A DNA stretch of 64,000 bases, taken from NCBI GenBank assembly GCA_965262455.1, contig CBDHFH010000003.1, positions 248,001 through 312,000 on the forward strand, in the 5' to 3' direction. This document shows positions 52,111 through 62,370 of this stretch, piece after piece. The notes beneath the pieces were generated by a model. It saw nothing but the letters and a program-made list of their open reading frames with translations. It made no database searches and was not told the DNA's origin. The stretch comes from UBA1858 sp965262455 (GTDB lineage: Bacteria; Pseudomonadota; Gammaproteobacteria; UBA4575). Position 1 is the first letter of the stretch. Each line of letters opens with the position of its first letter. The translations under genes and the position numbers were made by a program.

Positions 52111-52773
52111 ATGCGTGCATTAGATTACATACAAGAAAACCATGGTGATAACCCTGATGCGACCATTGTTTGGTTACATGGATTAGGCGCTGATGGCTAT
52201 GACTTCAAGCCAATTGTTAAACAATTGAATTTACCCGCCGACATATCCGTGCGGTTTGTGTTTCCACATGCGCCGGTACAACCCGTCACTATCAACAACG
52301 GTGTCAGCATGAATGCTTGGTATGACATTTATGGCTTAGACCTTGAGGCAGATGAAGACGAAATGGGTATCTACGACTCGATGCATGCTGTTGAGTCTTT
52401 AATTAATAAAACATCAGCAGACGTCGATGCCAAGCGCATCCTAGTTGCGGGTTTTTCTCAGGGAGGCGCACTCGCATTACATACTTTATTACATGGCAGC
52501 GTTGCAATTGGAGGCGTACTTGCCTTATCAAGCTACTTACCACTGCGCGAATCAGCTTTAGACGCCAATAAAGAAAGAGTACATCAGCAAGAAATATTTT
52601 TAGCGCATGGTGAATACGATGAGGTACTGCCATTACAAGCGGGCGACTTAGCACGTGGCATTTTGCTGACATTAGGTGCCCGCGTCACTTGGCAAATTTA
52701 TCCTATGGGACACGAACTATGCGCCGCACAAATCGAACATATTCGCACATGGATCATTGAGCGACTTAGTTAG
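52111..52773 (+). CDS. alpha/beta-hydrolase carboxylesterase (EstB type)
   Basis: Small serine esterase of the phospholipase/carboxylesterase (LysoPL/APT) family, 220 residues. WLHGLGADGYDF forms the oxyanion region, the nucleophile is in GFSQGGA, and the other triad members are in HGEYDEVLP and MGHELC. No signal peptide is seen. AGGA stands before the ATG at 52111; the GTG one codon upstream is an alternative. It is divergent from lptM and convergent with argH. Confidence 0.9.
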   Translation: MRALDYIQENHGDNPDATIVWLHGLGADGYDFKPIVKQLNLPADISVRFVFPHAPVQPVTINNGVSMNAWYDIYGLDLEADEDEMGIYDSMHAVESLINKTSADVDAKRILVAGFSQGGALALHTLLHGSVAIGGVLALSSYLPLRESALDANKERVHQQEIFLAHGEYDEVLPLQAGDLARGILLTLGARVTWQIYPMGHELCAAQIEHIRTWIIERLS

Positions 52774-52789
52774 AGGCAATAATTAATAC

Positions 52790-54211
52790 TTAAGAATTAA
52801 TAATCGCGCGCGCAGCAATTATTTGCTGACGGACCTGTTCTGGACTGGTGCCGCCTGTGACTTGTTTTGATTCTGCAGAGCCACGTGTTTGTAGCACACG
52901 ATAAACGTCCTCATCGATTTGGTTTGAAATTGACTGAAACTGTTCAAGCGATAGTTGCGGTAACTCTTTATCTTCCTCGATTGCAAGACGAACTGTTCTA
53001 CCAACGATTTCATGGGCGTCACGAAACGCCACACCTTTCGCAACCAAGTAGTCGGCAAGGTCTGTTGCTGTTGCATAGCCTTTGTTGACGGCCTGTGCGA
53101 GAGTGTCTTGCTTGAAAATAATATGCGGAATCATATCTGCGTATACACGCACACTTCCCAGTACAGTATCTATGGTATCAAACAAAGGTTCTTTATCTTC
53201 CTGGTTGTCTTTGTTGTAGGCCAGAACTTGAGACTTCATTAATGTCAGCAATGACATTAAATTGCCAAATACGCGTCCACTCTTTCCTCTCACCAGCTCA
53301 GGGACATCAGGATTTTTTTTCTGCGGCATAATAGAAGAACCGGTACAGAAACGATCGGGTAATTCTATAAACTCAAATTGCTGCGAGGCCCACAGCACAA
53401 GCTCTTCTGACATGCGCGAAAGATGCATCAGTAGTACAGATGCAAAAGAGCAAAATTCAATGGCAAAGTCTCTGTCACTGACTGCGTCCAGAGAGTTATT
53501 ACTAATTGCATCAAAGCCCAGCTGCTGAGCGACATACTCACGATCCAATGGAAAAGGTGTACCTGCTAACGCGGCGGATCCCAGCGGCATTACATTCACA
53601 CGCTTCTTGCAATCTGCCAAACGGGCGCGATCACGTACAAGCATTTCAAACCACGCCATCATATGGTGGCCAACTGTGATGACTTGTGCCACCTGTAAAT
53701 GGGTAAACCCTGGCATCAAGGTATCACTGTGTTGCTCCGCAAGAGTGACAATACCGGTCTGCATGCGTAATAGTTCTTGATCGATGTAATCGATTTGTTC
53801 ACGTAAATACAAGCGAATATCCGTCGCTACTTGATCGTTGCGTGAACGCCCGGTATGTAATTTTTTTCCTGCGGCACCTATTTTATCGACTAGACGAGAC
53901 TCAATATTCATATGCACATCTTCAAGATTCACGCGCCAGGTAAATTCACCCTGTTCAATTTCTTGCTTTATCTCATCCAGCGCCTTCACGATTGACTGAC
54001 ACTCATCTTCACTAAGTACCGCTATTTTTGCCAACATACGCGCATGCGCCTGTGATCCAGCAATATCTTGCGCATACATGCGTTGATCAAATGCGACAGA
54101 TGCCGTAAATTCCTCCACGAATGCATCCGTTGACTCCGTGAATCTTCCACCCCAGGGCTTACTTTCTTGATTACCCTCAGGGGATGGGCGTTTAGTGTTG
54201 TGATTAGACAT
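52790..54211 (-). CDS. argH: argininosuccinate lyase
   Basis: Fumarase-superfamily enzyme that splits argininosuccinate to arginine and fumarate. WGGRFTESTDAFVEEFTASV opens the protein, with the active-site loop GSSIMPQKKNPD near residue 285. At 473 residues it is full length. It is divergent from algZ, as in Pseudomonas. Confidence 0.96.
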   Translation of the reverse strand: MSNHNTKRPSPEGNQESKPWGGRFTESTDAFVEEFTASVAFDQRMYAQDIAGSQAHARMLAKIAVLSEDECQSIVKALDEIKQEIEQGEFTWRVNLEDVHMNIESRLVDKIGAAGKKLHTGRSRNDQVATDIRLYLREQIDYIDQELLRMQTGIVTLAEQHSDTLMPGFTHLQVAQVITVGHHMMAWFEMLVRDRARLADCKKRVNVMPLGSAALAGTPFPLDREYVAQQLGFDAISNNSLDAVSDRDFAIEFCSFASVLLMHLSRMSEELVLWASQQFEFIELPDRFCTGSSIMPQKKNPDVPELVRGKSGRVFGNLMSLLTLMKSQVLAYNKDNQEDKEPLFDTIDTVLGSVRVYADMIPHIIFKQDTLAQAVNKGYATATDLADYLVAKGVAFRDAHEIVGRTVRLAIEEDKELPQLSLEQFQSISNQIDEDVYRVLQTRGSAESKQVTGGTSPEQVRQQIIAARAIINS

Positions 54212-54308
54212 AATTAACGATGGCCGCTATTGGATCAGACGTGGCGAGAGTATACCTAAGGGACACTAGTGTTTAAAAATAAACTTGCCTGATAAACTCA
54301 AATAATAC

Positions 54309-55388
54309 GTGATGGCTCAATCTCCCCCACAAACTCAAGCAAATGCAGATAACACACCGCTAGAACCTGGTTTCTTACCTGACTTTTGTAATGCGCGAGT
54401 TATTTTCTTAGTAATACTAGGCGCTATTCTACTGGCCTTTGTATTATCACTCGCATCGATGCGCGATGGTGAAGACTATTGGGTGAGTCTATCCATGATT
54501 GCATTGTTCATCGTGTGGATCGCATTTGGCAATATACTGGTGTTATGCGTGAGCCGTCGTTTTCTGCATCGTCTAAGCCCCATCGTAGCTGCGTTTTCTA
54601 GTTATGGTATGAGTTTGTTAGTTACCATTGTGGTATCAATCCTGGCCCTGGTGACGACACCGCAAGAAACCAGCCCGCTCGCAACAGGCGAATCGTTATT
54701 TATGAATGGCTTCTTACTGAGAAATCTCGCCATCAGCGCCATTGTCAGTGCAGTAGCCTTGCGCTATTTCTATGTGCAACACCAATGGAAGTCGAATATA
54801 CAAACTGAAGCGCGTTCCCGCATTCAGGCGTTGCAAGCACGAATTCGCCCGCACTTCTTATTTAATAGCATGAATACCATTGCCAGTCTGACACAAACGA
54901 ATCCCATGAAAGCAGAGAAAGCGGTGCTGGATTTGGCAGACTTATTTCGTGCCTCACTCGGCCACCAGGATAAGGTCACTTTGCGAGAAGAGCTTGATTT
55001 TACAAAGCGTTACATTAATATCGAGGAGTTGCGGCTGGGTGACCGTTTAAAAGTGGAATTGCACTTGCAAGATAACATCAGTTTAAGCACACTCATACCC
55101 GCATTAATCTTGCAACCTTTGGTAGAAAATGCGATATACCATGGTGTTGAGCCGCTGACAGATGGGGGGACCGTCCGAATTGAGATTCAAAGCACAGCTC
55201 GCGAGTTACAACTTACCATCACGAATCCAAAACCTCTGGAACGTGATCCACTGAGATCCGGCAATAAGATGGCTCAAGACAACATACGACAACGATTGCA
55301 ACTTGCGTATGGCGATCAATCGAAAATGAAAATAAGAGAATCAGACGAAGATTATTCCGTTAGTTTTCATATACCTATAGAAGCATAA
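54309..55388 (+). CDS. algZ: LytS-family sensor histidine kinase (AlgZ/FimS type)
   Basis: Membrane sensor kinase with an N-terminal block of four hydrophobic segments (about 28-155) and the HisKA_7 segment RPHFLFNSMNT (His182), then a HATPase_c domain with QPLVENAIYHGVEP. At 359 residues it is full length. The next gene encodes its LytTR response regulator. In Pseudomonas AlgZ-AlgR controls alginate and type IV pili; here no alginate or pilus gene is in view, so the output is unknown. Confidence 0.9.
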   Translation: MMAQSPPQTQANADNTPLEPGFLPDFCNARVIFLVILGAILLAFVLSLASMRDGEDYWVSLSMIALFIVWIAFGNILVLCVSRRFLHRLSPIVAAFSSYGMSLLVTIVVSILALVTTPQETSPLATGESLFMNGFLLRNLAISAIVSAVALRYFYVQHQWKSNIQTEARSRIQALQARIRPHFLFNSMNTIASLTQTNPMKAEKAVLDLADLFRASLGHQDKVTLREELDFTKRYINIEELRLGDRLKVELHLQDNISLSTLIPALILQPLVENAIYHGVEPLTDGGTVRIEIQSTARELQLTITNPKPLERDPLRSGNKMAQDNIRQRLQLAYGDQSKMKIRESDEDYSVSFHIPIEA

Positions 55389-55413
55389 CTAAGGCGTAAA
55401 AAGAGGCATATAC

Positions 55414-56145
55414 ATGAAAGTTTTAATTGTGGATGATGAAGCACCAGCACGTGACCGATTAATTCATATGGTTTCTTCAATCGATAGCATGGAAACCAGC
55501 GGCCAAGCATCCAACGGGCTCGAAGCCGTACGTATGGTGCAGGATTCCCACCCAGATGTGGTATTGATGGATATCAGGATGCCCGGTATGGATGGCCTTG
55601 AAGCGGCGCGCCACCTTAGTGAAATGGACGAACCGCCTGCAATTATCTTCACGACAGCTTACAGTGAACATGCATTAGAGGCTTATGATGCCAATGCGGT
55701 CGACTATCTGGTCAAACCAATTCGCCAAGAAAAACTAGAAAAATCACTGGCTAAAGCAAGAAAATTAACCAAAGCACAAATTGCTGCACTTAATATTGAA
55801 ACCAACAATACGGGTCGAAGCCACATTTGTGCGCGTATTCGTGGCAATTTAGAGCTTATACCCGTGGACGAGATTGTCTATTTCCAGGCCGATCAAAAAT
55901 ACATCACCGTGCGCCATCTCGGCGGCGAAGTACTAATTGAAGATGCCTTAAAAAATCTGGAAACAGAATTCGAAGATCGTTTAATTCGTATTCACCGTAA
56001 TGCGTTGGTAAGCACTAACTACATCACTGGCATGGAAAAAAATATCGATGGCCGTTTTGTAGTGACCTTCAAAGAGATAGACGACAAACTCGAAATCAGC
56101 CGCCGACATGTGGCTGAAGTGCGCAAGTTCTTAAAATTCAGATAA
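55414..56145 (+). CDS. algR: LytTR-family response regulator (AlgR type)
   Basis: A 243-residue regulator: receiver domain about 1-115 with phospho-acceptor Asp53 (in VVLMDIRMP) and Lys in VKPI, then a LytTR DNA-binding domain (about 140-240). It follows algZ by 25 bp and precedes hemC by 24 bp, so the two-component system could be cotranscribed with the heme genes. Confidence 0.92.
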   Translation: MKVLIVDDEAPARDRLIHMVSSIDSMETSGQASNGLEAVRMVQDSHPDVVLMDIRMPGMDGLEAARHLSEMDEPPAIIFTTAYSEHALEAYDANAVDYLVKPIRQEKLEKSLAKARKLTKAQIAALNIETNNTGRSHICARIRGNLELIPVDEIVYFQADQKYITVRHLGGEVLIEDALKNLETEFEDRLIRIHRNALVSTNYITGMEKNIDGRFVVTFKEIDDKLEISRRHVAEVRKFLKFR

Positions 56146-56169
56146 TCACGTCTGACCAACTGATCACCC

Positions 56170-57096
56170 ATGTCACGCATTCGAATCGCAACGCGTGAGA
56201 GCCAACTCGCCTTATGGCAGGCGCATGAAGTCTCTCGCCTGCTGGCCAAACATCATCCACACTGCGACGTTGAAATAATAGGCATGACAACGCAAGGTGA
56301 TCAATTCCTGCAAGCCTCGTTAGCATCAGCTGGCGGCAAAGGCTTGTTTGTAAAAGAACTTGAGCAGTGCTTACTTAACAATGATGCTGATATTGCCGTG
56401 CACTCAATGAAAGACGTGCCCTATCAGTTACCACCCTCTCTCGGCATACACGCAATACTTGAACGCGAAGATCCACGCGATGCATTTGTTTCAAATAATT
56501 ACACCCGACTGGCAGATCTACCCAGCAACGCAGTAGTCGGTACTTCGAGTACACGCCGGGAATGCCAATTACGTGCGCAACGACCAGACTTAACCATCAT
56601 GCCGCTGCGTGGCAATGTCAACACACGGCTGAGAAAATTAGATGATGGCGAATACGATGCCATCATCCTGGCATGCGCCGGATTGAAAAGGTTAGGCTTC
56701 GAGGCGCGCATTGCCGATTACATTGATATCGACAATTCAGTGCCCGCCATTGGCCAAGGTGCGATTGGTATTGAGTGCCGTGACGACGACGCCAACACCC
56801 GTGCATTGTTGCTGCCGTTACATCATGAAACCACAGCTGTGTCAGTTTCTGCAGAACGTCAAGTCAGTACCGCGCTCGCCGCCAATTGCCATTTACCGAT
56901 TGCCGCACATGCGCAACAAGCAGGAGATACTATCGCCCTGAAAGCACTTGTTGGTATGCCAGATGGAAGTAAAATGCTGCACGCCGATGCCACTGGACCC
57001 GTGAGTGATACGCTGCAAATCACTCAAGACGTTATTCGCCATCTTTTTGATCAGGGTGCGGCAGAGTTAATTCAATCACTCAACCAAGATCATTAA
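56170..57096 (+). CDS. hemC: hydroxymethylbilane synthase
   Basis: Porphobilinogen deaminase; joins four porphobilinogens on a dipyrromethane cofactor. It starts MSRIRIATRESQLALWQAHEV and has HSMKDVP and the VGTSSTRRECQL segment. The cofactor cysteine is probably in LAANCHLP near residue 240. At 308 residues it is full length. hemD follows after 1 bp. Confidence 0.96.
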   Translation: MSRIRIATRESQLALWQAHEVSRLLAKHHPHCDVEIIGMTTQGDQFLQASLASAGGKGLFVKELEQCLLNNDADIAVHSMKDVPYQLPPSLGIHAILEREDPRDAFVSNNYTRLADLPSNAVVGTSSTRRECQLRAQRPDLTIMPLRGNVNTRLRKLDDGEYDAIILACAGLKRLGFEARIADYIDIDNSVPAIGQGAIGIECRDDDANTRALLLPLHHETTAVSVSAERQVSTALAANCHLPIAAHAQQAGDTIALKALVGMPDGSKMLHADATGPVSDTLQITQDVIRHLFDQGAAELIQSLNQDH

Positions 57097-57097
57097 C

Positions 57098-57874
57098 GTG
57101 CCACACACGTTACCCCTGCAAAACACCGCAATTGTTGTCACCCGCCCAAGTCATCAGAGCCGGAAAATTTGTCAACAACTGTCAGACTTTGGTGCAACGA
57201 CTATTCCTTTCCCCTGTATTGAAATTCACTCTAACCCGCAAATCAATGCTACAGCTATTCATCAACAATTAATGCATTGCCAGATACTGGTATTTGTCAG
57301 TAGTAATGCAGTTGATCAGTTGTTTTCACTGGTACCAAATTTACAAGATATTGTGCCAGAAACATGTTTAATTTGTGCGCTTGGCTCTGCCACTGCTAGC
57401 AGCTTGCACCAATTTGGTATTCAGCAAGTGGAGCAACCATCATCCGGATATGACAGTGAGCAGCTACTAAAACACCCTAAGCTACAAAATATTGATAAAA
57501 AAATGACATTAATCATAAAAGGGGTGGGTGGGCGTGAATTACTGTACGAGACATTTCAAGATCGCGGTGCGGAGGTTCATAATCTAGAAGTTTATCAGCG
57601 TCGGCTACCGGAACCAGTTGATATAAAGCCACTAACGAATAAAATTGACTTGATACTGTTTACCAGTAGCGAGACTGTGAATAATTTCCTCACCATAACC
57701 CCTGGAAGTTTGCAAAAATCCTTGCTTGGTTGCCAAACTTTGGTTGGGCACCCACGCATTGCTGAGAAAGTATCATCTCTTGGATTTAAAAAATTGCCTA
57801 TAATAGCCGCGACCCCATCTGATGCCGATATGCTGGATGCTGCGCTGCAGTGGGCCCAAAACGACAAGAAATAA
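57098..57874 (+). CDS. hemD: uroporphyrinogen-III synthase
   Basis: Cyclises hydroxymethylbilane to uroporphyrinogen III. A two-domain fold of 258 residues with low family conservation; the segments IVVTRPSHQS, LVFVSSNAV and ILFTSSETVNNF fit HemD. The position between hemC and hemX supports the assignment. It starts 1 bp after hemC. Confidence 0.9.
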   Translation: MPHTLPLQNTAIVVTRPSHQSRKICQQLSDFGATTIPFPCIEIHSNPQINATAIHQQLMHCQILVFVSSNAVDQLFSLVPNLQDIVPETCLICALGSATASSLHQFGIQQVEQPSSGYDSEQLLKHPKLQNIDKKMTLIIKGVGGRELLYETFQDRGAEVHNLEVYQRRLPEPVDIKPLTNKIDLILFTSSETVNNFLTITPGSLQKSLLGCQTLVGHPRIAEKVSSLGFKKLPIIAATPSDADMLDAALQWAQNDKK

Positions 57875-57917
57875 CCATTAGCCAGACAAAAATAAGTATA
57901 ACTACAGTGACAGTAAT

Positions 57918-59123
57918 ATGAACGGTGAAAAAACAACGAATACCCCGGGTGATAGCGATCCTAAATCAACCAAGCCCGCACCAAAGCCCCAGCAACCATC
58001 ACAAAAAAAGCCGACGGCGAATACCAATAAGCAAAAATCCGGCAATGGCGTGCTAGGTTTTTTTGTATTTTTAACTTTCTTATTAGCGGTCGCAGGAATT
58101 GGTGCTGGTTATTATGTCTGGCAACAAGTTCAGCAACAAATGCTGGCTGCAGAGGTGGAGCGTCAAGCGCTTGAACATGCGCTCAGCACGCTTGATGAAA
58201 ACCCGCGCATACAAAAATTTAGTCACTCATTTAATAACAAGCTAGACGATACTAATTCTAAAGTTGAAATACTCGGTAAAGATCTAACTTCATTGATTGA
58301 AGGTCAACAGCGCATAGCAACTGTTGTCGAAGACAACAGTTCTATCCTAGGCCGTAGTCAAGCCGGCTGGATGTTAAAAGAGATCGAACATGTATTACGA
58401 ATGTCACAACATCGCTTGTTACTCGATCGTGATTTCGATGGTGCACTAGCAGGCCTGCAAGCCGCGGATGAACGTCTGAATGATATTAATGATGCAAGAT
58501 TAATTCCTATTCGACAATCAATTGCCAAACAATCGCGCACCTTAAAGCAATTCCCACACCCCGATTACACCGGTATACAGCTCACGCTCGACAATACTAT
58601 TGCCGAGCTAAAAAATGGATTACTTAAAGAAAGTAATCCAGCGCAAGAAGTAACAACTGCCAATGAAGTAGCAAGCGAAAAAGAAGATCCTGCTGATGAA
58701 CCATTGGGAATGCCTAAGTCATTTGATGCGCAGCAGTTCTGGAAAATGAGTAAACAATTTGCCAGTGACGCCGGTAATAAAGTCAAAGCAGCCCTTGGCG
58801 AGTCGGTTCACATAACGCGTGGCGAACAAAAGATTGCATTATTCATAGAAGAACAGGAAAAGAAACGCGCGTATGATTTTTTACGCAGCAAACTACTGGG
58901 TGCGAAATATTCTGTCAGCTCACGTGACGATATTGCTTTTCATCAACAACTTAATGCTGCCCTCGCCTGGCTCGAAAATAACGATCAATTCACCAATAGC
59001 AACATACTAAGCAAAGAGATTGCGGCATTAAATCAACATAATTTAATGCCCGAATTACCCGACATCTCGGAGCCCTCCGTACTACTAGCCAAGTATATGG
59101 ATACACTTAAGGATAAGAAATGA
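57918..59123 (+). CDS. hemX: HemX-like uroporphyrin-III C-methyltransferase family protein
   Basis: A 401-residue inner-membrane protein: a disordered Lys/Pro/Gln-rich N-terminus, one membrane segment (about 44-67), then a coiled coil and a helical periplasmic domain. Despite the name it lacks the methyltransferase fold. It follows hemD and overlaps hemY by 4 bp, the usual hemCDXY order. Its precise role in heme synthesis is not established. Confidence 0.9.
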   Translation: MNGEKTTNTPGDSDPKSTKPAPKPQQPSQKKPTANTNKQKSGNGVLGFFVFLTFLLAVAGIGAGYYVWQQVQQQMLAAEVERQALEHALSTLDENPRIQKFSHSFNNKLDDTNSKVEILGKDLTSLIEGQQRIATVVEDNSSILGRSQAGWMLKEIEHVLRMSQHRLLLDRDFDGALAGLQAADERLNDINDARLIPIRQSIAKQSRTLKQFPHPDYTGIQLTLDNTIAELKNGLLKESNPAQEVTTANEVASEKEDPADEPLGMPKSFDAQQFWKMSKQFASDAGNKVKAALGESVHITRGEQKIALFIEEQEKKRAYDFLRSKLLGAKYSVSSRDDIAFHQQLNAALAWLENNDQFTNSNILSKEIAALNQHNLMPELPDISEPSVLLAKYMDTLKDKK

Positions 59124-60301
59124 TTAAGCGACTATTCATCATTTTACTCGTTGGACTGCTCATTGCCGCGCTTGATATTTTATTCCTTCGCGAACAACCC
59201 GGTTTTGCTGCGTTTAGCTATGGTGACACAACCTTAGAGATACCCATTGTCGAGTTTTATTACTGGGTAATTATTAGCTTTATTTTGTTGTATTTTGCCT
59301 TTCGCACTATCGGCGCCATATTCCGCTTACCAAGTCGTATAAAATCCAAACGCGAACACAAGCGTAATCTTGAAATTATGCAATCAGTTGGCTCATCAAT
59401 GTTAGAGTTTAGTCAATTTAATTGGAGCACTGCACTAAAGACTGCAACCAGGCACATTAAACATAGCCCTATCAAAAAAGCGCAACATCTATATGCCGCT
59501 CATTGCGCACATAACTCTGGTCAAAAAGACACACGTAATGCCCACGTAGCAAGTTTGCGTAAGTTCGATGAAGGTAAGGCACTGGCAAATACGATTGAAG
59601 CAGAATTTGAGTTAGAAGATGGCCATGCAGAAAAAGCATTACTCATTCTTCATGATGAAAGCACAGATAATATTTGCAACTTAAACACCCTTTCTCATGC
59701 GTATATCAAAACGAATAATGTTGACGGATTAGAAACCACTTTAGAAAAATTGCTGCCTCATTCTGACAAAGCAGCGCGCATTCAATACACTGTCAATCGT
59801 GGCTTAAGGTGGATGATCAATCAGTATGATATTAATGCTTCTGATATTAAGCTGGCAGGCTTATGGAAGATTTATCATCGACAATTAAAAGCCAACCCAA
59901 CATTAATGCACTCCTATATTCATACCCTCATTAAACATGGCCGCGATACTATTGCCGAACAAATTATCAAATCTCAACTTGATGAATCCTGGGATGAAAT
60001 ATTAATTCAGGAATATGGCTTGCTTAAAATTGATAATATTGAACAGAGAACTAAGCAGGCTGAAGAATGGTTGAAACAACATAAAGACAGTGCTGGTTTG
60101 TTATTAACACTCGGCCGATTGTTTAAGTCACAGAAACTTTGGGGCAAAGCGAAAAGCTATCTAGAATCCAGTTTAAGTCGCCGGCCGCTCGCAGCGACAT
60201 ACTCGGAATTAGCGGAGTTACATGAATTACTCGACGAGCCCATTGATGCCCAAAGGTGTGCAAAAAAAGGCTTACATATTGCCACACGTGATGTTGTGTA
60301 A
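59120..60301 (+). CDS. hemY: HemY protein (TPR-containing membrane protein)
   Basis: A 393-residue inner-membrane protein with two N-terminal membrane segments (about 5-22 and 40-62) and a C-terminal tetratricopeptide-like helical domain. The segments LLTLGRLFKSQKLWGKAKSYLESSL fit the HemY TPR region. It overlaps hemX by 4 bp. The family is not the protoporphyrinogen oxidase also called HemY in Bacillus. Confidence 0.9.
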   Translation: MIKRLFIILLVGLLIAALDILFLREQPGFAAFSYGDTTLEIPIVEFYYWVIISFILLYFAFRTIGAIFRLPSRIKSKREHKRNLEIMQSVGSSMLEFSQFNWSTALKTATRHIKHSPIKKAQHLYAAHCAHNSGQKDTRNAHVASLRKFDEGKALANTIEAEFELEDGHAEKALLILHDESTDNICNLNTLSHAYIKTNNVDGLETTLEKLLPHSDKAARIQYTVNRGLRWMINQYDINASDIKLAGLWKIYHRQLKANPTLMHSYIHTLIKHGRDTIAEQIIKSQLDESWDEILIQEYGLLKIDNIEQRTKQAEEWLKQHKDSAGLLLTLGRLFKSQKLWGKAKSYLESSLSRRPLAATYSELAELHELLDEPIDAQRCAKKGLHIATRDVV

Positions 60302-60334
60302 ATATTCAACCCCGCCAGGCAGATGTTTTGATTC

Positions 60335-61219
60335 ATGCACGTGACACATCGCGATGCCAGCCCAATCATTGTCGGCTGCGGATTCTTAGGCAAGTATTTA
60401 ATAGAACTACTTCGCAGCAAACAACATACACCTGTCTGCATTGTTCGGTCTGAACAAAGTTGTCAGGCACTACAAGCTAGTGACTATCAAGCATATGTCG
60501 TTGACCTCGATGATTGTCACTCACACTTTGATATCTCCCTGGATAACAGAGACATTTATTATTTTGCACCGCCAAGTAGTACTGATCTCTGCGATCATCG
60601 AATAGATAATTTTTTATCTATATGCACAACACAATTACCCAACAAGATTGTATATATCAGTACATCGGGAGTTTACGGTGATTGCGCAGGTGAATGGGTT
60701 GATGAAACTCAGCCACTTAAACCAATTTCGGACCGTGCTAAAAGACGTGTTTATGCTGAAAGTGCACTGAAACAATTCTGCCATAGTCACTCAGTGAACT
60801 ATGTCATCCTACGTGTCGGCGGAATTTATGGACGCGAACGTTTACCCATACAACGCTTAAAAAATCTTACTGTAGTGTGCCCGCAAGAAGCACCTTTCAG
60901 TAACCGCATTCACGTCGCTGATCTTGCCAACATCTGTTATGCAGCCATGCAGAAGCAGGTTATCAATGAGACTATTAATGTTGCTGATGGTCATGCCACA
61001 TCAATGTCTGACTACTATTACAAAATTGCCGACTTCGCTGGTGTTGATAGACCTCATTGTGTGCCACTTGCGCAAGCAAACGAAAAATTATCCGCAGGAA
61101 TGCTGTCATTTATAAATGAGTCACGACGCCTTTCCACACAAAAAATGCGAGTACTGCTAAATGTAGACATTCAATACCCAACATTAGACGCAGGGCTTGC
61201 TGAATGCTTTGGCAAATAA
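60335..61219 (+). CDS. SDR-family NAD(P)-binding protein (YeeZ-like epimerase/dehydratase)
   Basis: A 294-residue Rossmann-fold protein. The nucleotide-binding GCGFLGKYL lies near the N-terminus, and YISTSGVYGDCAG and ILRVGGIYGRER are typical of extended SDR/YeeZ proteins. The usual YxxxK catalytic pair is not obvious; the Tyr at the right place is in RRVYAESAL, so catalytic activity is uncertain. It follows hemY by 33 bp and may be cotranscribed with it. Confidence 0.75.
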   Translation: MHVTHRDASPIIVGCGFLGKYLIELLRSKQHTPVCIVRSEQSCQALQASDYQAYVVDLDDCHSHFDISLDNRDIYYFAPPSSTDLCDHRIDNFLSICTTQLPNKIVYISTSGVYGDCAGEWVDETQPLKPISDRAKRRVYAESALKQFCHSHSVNYVILRVGGIYGRERLPIQRLKNLTVVCPQEAPFSNRIHVADLANICYAAMQKQVINETINVADGHATSMSDYYYKIADFAGVDRPHCVPLAQANEKLSAGMLSFINESRRLSTQKMRVLLNVDIQYPTLDAGLAECFGK

Positions 61220-61295
61220 CCCTAAAAAATTTGTAATCTTGTCACAGCAAAGGTATGTTGTTCACCACTCACTAATTGATGACTAACAATCAACT

Positions 61296-61775
61296 TTGAA
61301 GACTATCGTATCCAGTTTTGTTTGCTTGTTGTTGCTTTGGGCCTTGCTTTCTGGTTATTTCAAAACCGTATTAATCGTTCTTGGTATTCTCTCTTGTGTA
61401 TTCGTTACTTTCCTTTCTATCAAATTAAAAATCTATAGCAAACAACATGAACGAGTTGGTTTTAATCTACGCATGCCACTGTATTTCCCCTGGTTATTAA
61501 AAGAAATTATTAAATCAAATTTACATGTTGCACGACTAATACTCACTAACAGTAAACAGATAAACCCTCAACTGGTCACCATCACACCCAGTCAAAAAAC
61601 AAACACAGGTGTTGCCGTGCATGCTAATAGCATTACGCTAACGCCCGGCACTATTAGTATTGATATTAGCGATAATGAAATACTTGTGCATGCAATTACC
61701 ACTCACACTGCTCAGGGAGTGCTTGCAGGTGACATTGATAAAAAAGTTACCGCACTTGAAGGTGGCACAAAATGA
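61296..61775 (+). CDS. mrpE: Na+/H+ antiporter subunit E (MrpE/MnhE)
   Basis: A 159-residue Mrp/Mnh family subunit with two or three N-terminal membrane segments and a cytoplasmic domain. RLILTNSKQINPQLVTI and ANSITLTPGTISIDIS are typical. The start is a TTG at 61296 without a clear ribosome site. It opens a tight operon with F, G, B, C and D subunits in which most genes overlap or nearly do. Confidence 0.93.
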   Translation: MKTIVSSFVCLLLLWALLSGYFKTVLIVLGILSCVFVTFLSIKLKIYSKQHERVGFNLRMPLYFPWLLKEIIKSNLHVARLILTNSKQINPQLVTITPSQKTNTGVAVHANSITLTPGTISIDISDNEILVHAITTHTAQGVLAGDIDKKVTALEGGTK

Positions 61776-62050
61776 TTACAGTCTCGCTTATCGCCATCAT
61801 GATCGTAATGGTGACAATCCTGTTACGTGCATGGCTGGGCCCTTCATTTTATGACCGTATTTTAGCTATCAACACGTTCGGCACAGCGACCGTGCTGGCG
61901 ATAGCAATACTTGGCTTTTATATGGGCCGACCTGCATTCATGGATATCGCAATCGTTTATTCTCTAATAAACTTCATTGGCACTGTAGCTGTGCTCAAGC
62001 TATATCGTTTTGATAGTTTAGGTCATCGCGAAGAGGAAGATTCACTATGA
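61772..62050 (+). CDS. mrpF: Na+/H+ antiporter subunit F (MrpF/MnhF)
   Basis: A 92-residue protein with three membrane segments and RAWLGPSFYDRILAINTFGT, the MrpF signature. It overlaps mrpE and mrpG by 4 bp on each side. Confidence 0.93.
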   Translation: MITVSLIAIMIVMVTILLRAWLGPSFYDRILAINTFGTATVLAIAILGFYMGRPAFMDIAIVYSLINFIGTVAVLKLYRFDSLGHREEEDSL

Positions 62051-62370
62051 ACATAGCGCTTGACTGGCTAAGTGCATTGTTAGTTGTGTCTGGGAGTATA
62101 TTTTGTTTAATTGGCGCCTTAGGAATTATCAAAATGCCCAGTTTCATCCTGCGTGTGCATTGTGCAAGCCTCATCGATAGCCTGGGAGCAATCTTAATAA
62201 TCAGTGGATTAATCATACAAGCGGGTGTGACGTTGACAGCTGTTAAGCTTATTCTGATTTTAATATTTTTATTAATTACCGGGCCTACTGCAGTGCATGC
62301 ACTGGTAAATACTGCTTTTTATGAAGATAAACACCATATAACGGGTAGGAAAGAACCATCGAACACTTAA
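62047..62370 (+). CDS. mrpG: Na+/H+ antiporter subunit G (MrpG/MnhG)
   Basis: A 107-residue protein with three membrane segments. GSIFCLIGALGIIKMPSFILRVHCAS and TGPTAVHALVNTAF are typical of MrpG. It overlaps mrpF by 4 bp. The next subunit may start inside its end (see 62358). Confidence 0.93.
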   Translation: MNIALDWLSALLVVSGSIFCLIGALGIIKMPSFILRVHCASLIDSLGAILIISGLIIQAGVTLTAVKLILILIFLLITGPTAVHALVNTAFYEDKHHITGRKEPSNT